From Triatoma infestans (taxonomy: Eukaryota > Arthropoda > Insecta > Hemiptera > Reduviidae): a stretch of DNA of 64,000 nt. A model generated the notes under the pieces. That model did no database searches. It worked only from the letters and a program-made list of their open reading frames with translations, and was not told the origin of the DNA. Where the stretch lies: the NCBI GenBank assembly GCA_011037195.1, contig JAAEAF010000115.1, positions 62,001 through 126,000 of the forward strand, read 5' to 3'. A program made the translations under genes and the position numbers. Below are positions 55,252 to 64,000 of this stretch, one piece after another (the first letter of the stretch is position 1; the number at the start of each line of letters is the position of its first letter).

Positions 55252-56867
55252 GGGGCTAGTCTAGGAAGGAGCTGATTTACAAGGGTATTAAGAAGAGTGA
55301 AAAGTGGTGATAGAAGGGACTCAAATTTCTGAAAGAATGAATTAAGGAGGGCAGTTAAGTCGGGGATAGTTGTATGCGTAGGATTAGGCTGAGGAGGAAA
55401 ATATGTTTGGGATGTATGTGGCCTAGAGACTTCTGAATATAAAGGTTTTCTTCTGATTTGCTGCTGTTGCTGGTGGTGAAGTTGTTGTTGCTGCTGAACA
55501 TGCAGTTGTTGTTGTTGCTGGAGGTGCAGTTGTTACTGCTGTAATTTTTGCTGTTGTTGTAGATGTGAATATTGTATGTTTTGAGATTGTTGCTGAATAT
55601 TTGGAATAATTCGTTTACGAGTAGTTGCTTGTGGCAGCATAGGAAACTCGTTGTAGGTTGGCACTTTGGTAGTCTCTTGCGTATTGGATGAGAGATGTTC
55701 ACCTCTAGAACGCTCGCTTTCTCTTCTAAGGCGCTGTAACTCCTTGTGGGTAACACATCCTTTATAACTCGCAGAATGCGGTCCGAAACAGAGGGCGCAG
55801 GTCGGAGGAATATCCCTAGAGGGTTTATCACACTGTTCCCACAGGTGTGGTCCAGCACATTTCACACACCTTGGTGCGATTTGGCAATAACTTCGTGTAT
55901 GTCCGTATTGTTGGCATCGTTTACACTGTACGATTTCTTTTGTTTTAAATGGTTCCTCTACCCTGATAACTGTGTTTAGTAACCTTGTGAGGCCGAATAT
56001 GTCCTTGTTTTTTGGATTTGGCTCCAAGTCCACATAAAAGAGTGGCAGGGGGATTTTTTCGGTCGGATGCCTTATATTTGTCACATTTCTAACTTGGAAT
56101 CCAAGTAGGTTTATTTCCTCTTTAATTTCATTTGTGGGGATTGAGTGGTGTAAATTTCGAAGTACCACTCTGAAAGCTTTCTCACTTTTTAGTTGATAAC
56201 TGTGAAATTCAATCGCTTTTTCTCGTAAGTAATGAACTACCCTTCGGTATGTTTCAACAGTTTTAGTGCTAATTAATATATTGTCTGTGCGTGATTTACA
56301 GCTGAAGTTGTCCTGACCAATAATTGTTGTGAGATCGTTATTTAATTGTATATAATTTACAATTTTATATACGTATATTGGAGGTGGTTTTTCTAATGAG
56401 TCTTCATTAGGTTGTCCACCAACCTCCGGCAAAATACTGAATTTATTTGGTGTGGCAAAGTCGGAAACATACTGCATCTGCTGTTGTTGAGAATGTTGGA
56501 GTTGCAATTGTTGGTCACTCGACGGTTGAAGTTGATTGATCTGTTGTTGACTGATCAGATGTATTTGAGGTTGTTGTTCTGGTTTCGTTATTTTAGTGCT
56601 TTGTGTCAAGTTTGTCGCTGAGGCTGAGGGCAGTTGAGTAACGCCTAGGGCATTACTTGCCGCTCTCTGCCTCGTAACAGGGGGTGGTGGTAATATAACT
56701 GTTTTCTTTGACTTTTTTTTTTCTTGTTTTTTATTGGCAGGTGACAAATTGGCTACTTCATTTGTTCTTTTTGTGTAGTTTTGTCGAGACGTCGTAGATC
56801 CGTCTCCTGAAGTTTCAACTCCCTTATCGGCACCGCCAAATTCCATGATTTTAGCGAGTGCCAACAA
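55248..56867 (-). pseudogene. Jockey-type LINE ORF1 (gag-like) with premature stop
   Basis: The first 444 codons contain a PRE_C2HC-like region (SEKAFRVVLRNLHHSIPTNE, EINLLGFQVRNVTNIRHPTE, PLPLFYVDLEP) and three zinc knuckles (CKRCQQYGHTRSYC, CVKCAGPHLWEQC, CALCFGPHSASYKGC). They end with Gln-rich text. A TAA at 55533-55535 interrupts a poly-Gln run; beyond it the same frame stays open for 94 codons, more Gln-rich, to TGA at 55248-55250. The natural product was therefore about 539 residues, and one base change (CAA to TAA) explains the stop. ORF1 proteins package the LINE RNA. Confidence 0.88.
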
Positions 56868-57647
56868 TAGGAGCTATGAAAAATGAAAATTTGTATGATA
56901 AAATAAATTATAATACAATTTATTCTATTAAATTCTGTTTCGTATTTAAAAGAATATAGACGCATACAGACGCGCGTACAGCATGCAGACGCACGTAACT
57001 TCTACTGTATAGTATGAATAGTTAAGCAAGTGTATTTACCTGCACTTTGGCCGGCAAGCTAGGCCGCTTGTTTATGATAAACTTTCTAACTCTCTCACAT
57101 GGCCAGTTATTTAAAAGAAATAAATTAAATTAACCACCACACACTTCGAAAAAAATAGCGAAAATTGATAAAATAAAAAATAAATGTGAAATAAAAGGAA
57201 AAAAAAAAAAATTACCAAACTATAACACAACTAAAAGAAAGAAAGAAAAAGTTAATGTTCACTAATTTTATTGCGAGATTGTATAGAACGAAGTGCACAC
57301 TGTCACAGCCAGAGGCGAACTCCAAAAAGGAAATAAATACAAAAACTGATATATAAAAATAAGTACGATGGGCATGGCTAAAGCCGTCTGCCGGAGTTTG
57401 TCTTAAATACAATATCAAAAATACATACAAAAATAAAATAACTATTTGCAATTGAAACAAAGTAATTTTTAAATGTAAGTAGAAGAAAAAATGAAAAATT
57501 AATAGAAAGAAAAAATTAAAAGATTTACAAGAATGTAATAAGTAAAATATAAATTAGGAAACTTTTACTCAAAAAACAAAGAAAATACAGATATAAAAAA
57601 TATATAGAAAAAGAAATTAATAAAAATAAAAAGAGACAAAAATAATT
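56868..57647 (-). other. Probable 5' UTR side of the LINE and AT-rich flank
   Basis: No coding motif is seen. The region directly upstream of the ORF1 start should be the LINE 5' UTR, but its limit is unknown. It ends at the solo LTR. Confidence 0.4.
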
Positions 57648-59009
57648 TGTTACGGTGTAACAAGGATTGAATTGTTCGGCCCCTCTAGTTGTATGTTTAA
57701 GATATTAGAGTAGTAAGATTAGGTAGTAGATAGTTAGATTAAGATAGGGTAATTAGTTAAATTAAGTTAGAATAAGTAGTTTATTAGTATATTGGTATGA
57801 ATGTGTATGATTGGTCGATAGTATAAGTATAGTTTTATTTAGTGATAAGATAATAGAATTTAAGATAAAAGAAAACTCTAGGAGAAGACTTGAAGAGGGA
57901 AGAGGAGAATAGAAAATAGGGGAAGAACTGGAGGAGAAGAGAAGAGAAAGGTTAAGAGAGATAACAAGACAGTAGGTAGCCTAGCCGGCTGGTGAGAAGG
58001 TGAGCTCCATGTAAAACGAAAAAAAGAAAGATTTTCCAACGCGAAAGCGGATAAGCGGACTTCCTCGTGATATCAAACCCGTGAAGGGGATCGAAGAGGA
58101 GGAGCAGCACAGGAAAACAAACAGGTGCCTTTGTGTGTGGGAAGGAAAATTAACAAACTGTGTATGTAAACCCTACTAACCAGGCCTGGCGTTAAATAAT
58201 ACTCAAAATATAAAGAAAATTAAAAAGAAACAATAAAAACAAAACGGAAAAAAGGGGCAAACCTTGTTGGCCACATTTATTGTAAAATTGTACAGGGTAG
58301 AAGTTATAGCGTTTATTTTATTTCATTTATTGTATTCTAATTCATTAAGTTTGTTTTATTTTATTCGTTATTATTTTTCTTATTTTCCCAGTGTAAATTT
58401 TGTGTTATTTTAATTACAATATGTATGTTTGAAATTTGCTTTGTGTTTGTTTTTCCCCGTTTGTCTAAAGTTGCTTGCAGGCCGTAGAAATCGGCAAATT
58501 TTAAAAAGCTAAGTGCAGTTGTAAGCAGCCTGTTAACAGGTAACTCGTTAGCCGAGAGCGGTAAGGCGCCGGCCTCCAGACCCTAATCACAGGTTCGCAT
58601 CTGGCCAGTTTTATACTTTTTTTATTTGGAAGGAAACTAATTTTTTTATTTTTTTATTTTTTTTTATTATTATTAAGTGATACTATAGCTGTAATTATTT
58701 TTATTTTTATTTTAGAAAGCATTTTTCGTATTTTTTTATTAACACAATTTTTTTTTATAAAGATTACCGTTCCACAATTTTATGTAATTATTTTAGAGGG
58801 TTATTTAAATTATTGTAAGTATTTTTTTTTTGTTTTTGCCTTATATATTTGTGAAAAGAGGTTTCTCTGTTAAGCCTGGGAAAAAAAACAGAGTGGCGTC
58901 CTGTAACTTCCCTTCCCACTTTCCCGTTAACCCATATTTTCCGGACCCCCCCCCATCTTCACTGCAGCTAGCGGCAACTTGGATGCAGCTCAAAGGGTGA
59001 GGTGTAACA
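57648..59009. repeat. Solo LTR, 1362 bp, with AATT duplication
   Basis: The segment starts TGTTACGGTGTAACAAGG and ends GGTGAGGTGTAACA, giving TGTTAC...GTAACA inverted ends. AATT occurs directly before (57644-57647) and after (59010-59013), the 4-bp duplication common for Ty3/gypsy elements. There is no internal coding region, so it is a solo LTR left by recombination. It contains a purine-rich stretch (57870-57960) and a tRNA-like A/B-box sequence at about 58543-58615. Which strand was the element's coding strand is unknown. Confidence 0.75.
58543..58615 (+). other. tRNA-like A/B-box sequence inside the solo LTR
   Basis: TTAGCCGAGAGCGGTAAGGC is like a Leu/Ser-type A box region, and CAGGTTCGCATCT about 28 bases later is like a B box. 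The T-stem and acceptor stem do not pair, so it is not a functional tRNA. It may be a chance or ancient SINE-derived Pol III promoter in the LTR. Confidence 0.4.
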
Positions 59010-59039
59010 AATTATTAAAGTCTCTGAATTATACTGTTT

Positions 59040-61570
59040 AAAAAAGTGAACATTCATTATGTGAAGAGTACATACAATATTTAATTTTTAATAATCTTAA
59101 ATTTCTTATGCCCCAAATATGACGAGCAAACTTAAGCAATAAGCGATCTGAGGTGAAAAACAATTCAACAATAAAACTACCAGAAATGAGATAGATCAGA
59201 GCCGAAGAATCTTTTTCGCGAGTCAGCAAATGCTGGACATTCCCTAAGAAAATGATAAGTCTCAGGCTGCCGAAGATTACATACCTGGCAATATTCCTTG
59301 TCCGAACCCCTCTCAATCCAAGGGACTCTATTTAGATTTAAGAGCTCTCCTTTGAGTTTAAACCACAAACTCAGATCAGATAAATTAAAACAAGTCACTG
59401 AGTTCAACCCTCAATGAGTACCGAACTCTTCTTTATTTTCTATTAAAGCTCGATACAACAAATACTTATCACAATTTTTAGCATCTCAAGAGATTCTTTC
59501 CGATAAAAATTTGTTAAAGAAGAAATTATAGAGCCTGGTTGCTTTGACCATACGGATTTATCCTGGATTGATGAGTCAAAGTGTACACCATGCAGTTGGG
59601 ATAAACTAATCCACGAAGAAAACCATGATAATTTACGCCTAATTATTTCCATGGCCACTATCTTAGGCAAGCGATGGTAAGGTTATTCAAACACATTGAG
59701 GCAATGACTTATATTAAGTTTCAATGTGAAGAGAAAAACCGGATCTAAGGAAGTTTCAATATGTAGCATATAGTTGGGAGTGCAGGCAGGAAGAGAAAAC
59801 GAGAAAGTATCTTTGAAATTTCTCTAGCAGTTCATATTGATTGTTCATGCCCCCACACTTGAGCACCATAAATGCTACTGCTCGAGATACAGTCTTATAA
59901 ATTTGATATTTGACCCGCAATGGCACATCATTCACCGAAATCACATTAGCCCACGTGGTTTTGATACCCAGTTTGGCAACTAAGATTTTCTTCTTAAAAT
60001 GTTCATAAAAGGAGAGCCGACTAGACAGTGTGATCCCCAAATAGTTGTAGGTTTTTACGATCTCAGTTTTCTGACCCCCATATCTCCAGCACTCACGAGA
60101 CCCATATTTTAGAAAGAAAACATTTATAGAAAGAAAACAAATCGACCACCTCTGCGAAAAACTAGGATCTTAGATTTACTAAGATTAATGTGTAAGTTCC
60201 TTTGCTTTCAGTATCCTCCAAAATATTTATATTTCTCTGTAAGAGAAGCGGGTTATCCGCCATTAGGACGACATCGTCAGCACAATAATACCTTGATCCT
60301 AGTGGTTCGTAGTCGGTCTCCGCCCTCTAACAGCGGGGGTAAATCATCTAAAAATATAGAAAACAAAAGTGGACTGAGGACGCAACCCTGTCTAACCCCA
60401 GTACCAAGGAGAAAAACTCAGACACCCCATCCTTGCTTCTGACCGCTGATTCCGAACAAGAATACAGAGCTTGGAGGGCCGAGATGAACTTGGATGAGAT
60501 CCCAATATTAAAAAGTTTGAGAAACAAGGAAGAACGATGAACACTGTCAAATGCCGCTCTAAAATCTACAAAAAAGCAATAGAGCTTTTTCCTGGGCTGA
60601 GGAAACGTGATTTTAACAGTATTGATTAGGATTAAAAGATTATCTAGGGAAGAATAGCCTCGCCTAAGCCCAGCCTGACATTCGCTTAATAAGTATTATC
60701 TTTGACAAATGATTCAATGCGACGCAAGAGAAGACTGGAGAAAATATTGGCCATAGAATCAATACAAGAAATACACCTATAGTTGCACACCCTGTTCACA
60801 TCTCCTGATTTGTGCAGCAGAACTATTAGAGATCTTGAAAATGTTTGGGGCATTGTACCAGACTCAAAAGTATAATTATACAGTGACAGCAGTTTATGTA
60901 GAAAAGGTGAAGGGGCATACTTATAAAATTCATAACTAACTCTATCGTACCCTGGGGATTTATTATTTTTTAGATAGACACTAGCATATGTAGTTCTTCA
61001 TAAGAGAAAGGGGCGTCCAAAGAAGGAGACATAACACAAGGCTCAGCATACAGAGTCGGGCAAGAATGTGAAGGGGGATTAAGCAGCGATCGGAAGTGGG
61101 AAACCCACTCATTTAATGAAATTTTATTGTTATAGGCTAAATTGGAACCTCTTAGATGATTAATCAAAGTCCATAGTTGCTTGGAATCCCTAACAGATTT
61201 CAGTTGCTCATTTATAGAAAGAAAAAAACTGCTCTTTCTTTGCTTTACAAAGTAAATTGAAACTGTTGTTAGCTTCGCGATAAGCTATTTTAACTATACA
61301 AGAATTGGTCTTGCGAAACAAATTTAACAACTTAAATGCCCTCTTTCTGGACTGTAGACACTGGTAATCAAACCAAGGGTTATGCCGGACATTTTCATTT
61401 GGGTTTTAGAGCTCTGTAAATGATAAGATTTCTTAATAAGACTCGTTAGTAAATTCACACTTTCCTGAGGGTCTCCAGGAAGAGCATCGATATTTGTTAT
61501 AAGACTTGTCAACGTTTCTCTATAAACATTAAGTTTGCTATTGCGCAGTGGCAATATTGTAACCAATGAA
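59040..61570 (-). pseudogene. LINE ORF2: RT and C-terminal zinc knuckle, decayed
   Basis: From high to low coordinates the minus strand encodes the endonuclease-RT linker (61324-61566), NHLRGSNLAYNNKISLNEWV at about 61110-61165, RT blocks YKYAPSPFLHKLLSLYNYTF (about 60880-60940), VDFRAAFDSVHRSSLFLKLF (about 60520-60580) and GVRQGCVLSPLLFSIFLDDL (about 60350-60415), and the ADD box near 60265. The thumb is LGITLSSRLSFYEHFKKKIL at about 60000, and a CCHC knuckle CQVCNLRQPETYHFLRECP lies at 59225-59285. Frameshifts and stops are many. It is the same family as 62412-63900 and 15361-15835. Confidence 0.8.
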
Positions 61571-61610
61571 GGTCTCCTGAGGTGCGATTGTTGCTAGCTG
61601 AAAACTTACC

Positions 61611-61830
61611 ATGAAGTCTTTTTTTAATTTTACCTTTATAAACTCTGGTAAACATCTTGCCCGTTTGACAACTGGAATAGCATCTTCCCCTAATTTTATT
61701 TTCACTTTAACGGGATGTTTTCCAGTACCTGTGAATAAATCAGAATTGTTTTTTAAAAATTTTCTTTTATCTTTATTGTTACTCACATCAAAAATCTCTT
61801 CATTATTTTCATATCCAGTTTATAGTGAGA
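61611..61830 (-). pseudogene. Gypsy RT N-terminal fragment
   Basis: The minus strand encodes NNSDLFTGTGKHPVKVKIKL, GEDAIPVVKRARCLPEFIKV and KLKKDF, the start of a Ty3/gypsy RT domain. It is cut at about 61615, where LINE text takes over. It could be from the same family as one of the other gypsy fragments. Confidence 0.7.
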
Positions 61831-62231
61831 GTAACAATTGGGAAAAAAGTGAAATAATTTTGGAAAATAAAATAGTGAATTTTAAACTTCAAATAGTGTA
61901 TTATAGAGCGGTGCAAAGAGTCAGATACTAAGGTCAGTGCTATTGAAAAGACAAAGGGACAAGAATCGTTAGAGTAAGACAATGCCGCTTGGCCAACTGA
62001 TTTTTAGGAGCATTCTTTAGACAGTCTAAATTATTTAGATAGTCTAATTTTCAAACAGAACAGTCTAAATTAGACATTCAACCAGAATATTTGTATCAGG
62101 AATCGCTCTCTTAAATTCAGTGCCAGTTATGTGTTCAATCTAGCTAGTTATTTGATTCTGTGCATTTATAAGTTTATTCAAGAGTCACAAGTAATAATTA
62201 CCTTGTATATTTACTAATTTAATATATAGTT

Positions 62232-62412
62232 AAATTCAGAGACATTTTCCATGATAGCCTGCTTCATTTTGTGGTGATCGATTGAGCGTTCGCCCATCAT
62301 CAGGATGTTTTTGTTGAACAGTGTGATAACATAGGCTTGCACAGAGCAAATCAAGAGATACACTTCTCTTGATACACTGAGTGTATCAACTGTATTTGCT
62401 CTGTGCAAGTCT
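62232..62412. repeat. PLE-A foldback remnant
   Basis: The left arm has CATTTTCCATGATAGCCTGC and a broken hammerhead at 62274-62307 (CUGAUGA present, GAAA and half of stem II lost). GCTTGCACAGAGCAAATC at about 62334 is mirrored by TTTGCTCTGTGCAAGTCTG at about 62394. The right arm is truncated where the LINE begins. Confidence 0.55.
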
Positions 62413-63900
62413 GATTTACAAATTGTATGCATTGGGTCTTTCATCCAAAATTACAACTATTATTAAGAGCTTGTTAGTTGATTCGACGGCTTCAGTATGG
62501 TGTGCTGATGGTCTTACGCAGGAATTTTCCACGGAAATTGTGGTAAAGCAGGGTTACTTGCTAAGCCCACTTTTATTCTCATTGTATATCAATGACCTGG
62601 AGGACTGGTTGGGAGGAGGTGTCATCGTAAACGAAACGTGTAAAATTAAGTTGTCAGCATATGCTGACGACTTAGTGCTCCTCGCGTCGGACCCATTATC
62701 ATTGCAACTGATGATAAATTCTTTGCATAGTTATTGTAAAATTTGGAGCCTAAATATAAATTTGGAGAAATCTAAAATTATGATTTTTCGCAATGGTGGC
62801 GAGCCGGCTGTGAAAGAAAACTGGTTTCTTGAGTCAAAGCCCATTGAGGTAGTAAGAGAATATAAATATTTGGGTTTAAAGCTTACTCCTACATTGTCTA
62901 TGACCACTCATTTAAAAGAAAAGTTGACAAAAGCTAAAATGAGTATGAATGCTATTTGGGATCAATTTTTAGAAAATCAGAATATTGTCTAGTCCCCAAA
63001 ATCCGTATCTTCAATTTTGTAAGTAAGTCAATAATAATCTATGCGGCCCAAGTGTGGGGATGGCAGAGATATGATGATGTAGAAAAACTGTTATATTTCT
63101 TTATCAAAAAATTATTTAGAGCCCCCCTTTATACACCATCAGCATTTATCTACTTGGAAACAAAGCTGCCTCCTATCTTTTTATTCACCCTAAAATTACA
63201 TTATAATTAAAGGTATTAAAGCTCCCGGACTACAGATACCCCAAGATTGTGGCGCGCCAAATAATGAAAAGAAATCTCTCATGGTTCAATGAATTAAAAC
63301 CTATTCTGAAAAATATAATATAAATATAGATTTAAGTTTAGAAAATATTGCAGAAATAGATTTGTGGAAGAATGCTTTCAACAAAATAAAAACAGCTCTC
63401 TCTAATGAGATGAACTCACAATTTCCAATTAAAATAGAGAACAGCTTCTTTCAATTTTTATGATAAACTTTGTTTTAATTTAGAGAGCGATAGTTATATA
63501 AAAGATTGATCAGTGTTATGAGATGGATCTTTAAAATGAGAGGTGACTTATTGAGCTTAAATTATAAGCACTTTAAAAAATCCAATCTAGCCTGTGAACT
63601 GTGTGGTAGAGATGAAAATGAGGACTTGCTTCATTTTCTAGCTATTTGCCCAGTGATGGCAGAATTAAGAAAGAAATATTTTAATATCTCTGTCCTCTCC
63701 ACAAATGAGGTAATCGATTATTTAAATGGGAAAAATTTGGAATATCTTGTTTAGTTACTGTAAATCGGCTTATGCCCAGCGTCTTCTATTGTTCGCTAAT
63801 TAAATTTAAACTGTTTTTTTTGTTTTTTAAATGCAAAGTTTCTGTTAAAAATTTGTTCAAGTTTATTTTAGTTTATTTAAGTGCCAATAATAAACTCTAC
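62412..63900 (+). pseudogene. LINE ORF2: RT palm to zinc knuckle, 5'-truncated
   Basis: The long first frame encodes LYALGLSSKITTIIKSLLVD, VVKQGYLLSPLLFSLYINDL, the catalytic box YADDLVLLASDPLSLQ, LNINLEKSKIMIFRNGGE and KYLGLKLTPTLSMTTHLKEK. A frameshift at about 62990 leads to IIIYAAQVWGWQRYDDVEKL. The C-terminal knuckle CELCGRDENEDLLHFLAICP is at 63595-63655. A 3' AATAAA lies at about 63888. It is the best RT copy of this family in the window, with YADD intact, but it is truncated and shifted. Confidence 0.82.
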
Positions 63901-64000
63901 TGACGGCCGTTGGCCAAGTAAATAGTCTTTATAGGCAGTTTTAAATTCATATAATTGTACTAAATTGATATGTATCTAATGGGAGATAATTTGTATTTGA

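Noticed and set aside
55355..55858. A 167-codon ORF overlapping the LINE ORF1
   Set aside because: It is the shifted frame of the Gln-repeat DNA (giving Asn/Ser runs); the true frame continues from ORF1 to the ATGA overlap.
58543..58615. Functional tRNA gene
   Set aside because: A- and B-box-like motifs exist but the T-stem and acceptor stem do not pair and no proper anticodon stem forms.

Overview
This is nuclear DNA of an arthropod, most likely an insect. It is AT-rich and intron-bearing and is dominated by decayed retroelements. It contains no bacterial operon, ribosome-binding site or CRISPR array. The only host gene I can support is the 3' part of a phospholipase C-beta gene on the + strand. 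It has 13 exons between 4865 and 23172 and encodes 724 C-terminal residues: the acidic X-Y linker, Y domain, C2 domain, a low-complexity tail and the long helical C-terminal domain. It resembles the PLCB1-3 / Drosophila Plc21C type more than norpA/PLCB4. All splice phases join in frame, so the gene looks functional.

Layout. 1-4864 is upstream (probably intronic) sequence with an inverted Penelope-like element (PLE) and a small PLE palindrome. 4865-10261 holds the first eight visible Plc exons. Their 2.6-kb intron (7124-9697) contains an RNase H fragment of a LINE. 10262-21270 is one 11-kb intron filled with sense-oriented wrecks: PLE, LINE, BEL/Pao fused in frame to PLE, a nested LINE 3' end, Ty3/gypsy and another LINE end. 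21271-23172 holds the last five exons. About 23173-44935 has no recognisable gene; it holds dispersed repeats, MITE-like elements, a tRNA-Ala-derived SINE and hammerhead-bearing hairpins. 44936-47360 is a cluster of nested foldback elements, including a 1.5-kb palindrome. 47361-63900 is another retroelement graveyard: a Tc1-like fragment, a LINE, gypsy fragments, a Jockey-type LINE with both ORFs, a 1.36-kb solo LTR and two copies of another LINE family.

The most notable signal is a set of hammerhead ribozyme (HHR) motifs in PLE ends. At least three sequence families (A, B, C) share a CUGANGA box, stem II, GAAA, a self-complementary stem III (ACGU or ACCGGU), a UH cleavage site and a stem I of about 4 bp. 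HHRs in PLEs are established knowledge. What deserves attention here is that several PLE-derived units are inverted repeats and at least three insertions have matching 12-13-bp flanking duplications: a 1.5-kb palindrome at 45849-47360, a 289-bp hairpin at 32335-32623 with an HHR in each arm, and a 167-bp unit at 45022-45188. A fourth, at 45332-45461, has an imperfect duplication. This suggests that foldback, HHR-carrying PLE derivatives were inserted as units. All three HHR families also carry one extra nucleotide between CUGANGA and stem II.

Limits: boundaries of decayed repeats are approximate, arm identities were judged by eye, and clade names for broken LINEs are tentative.
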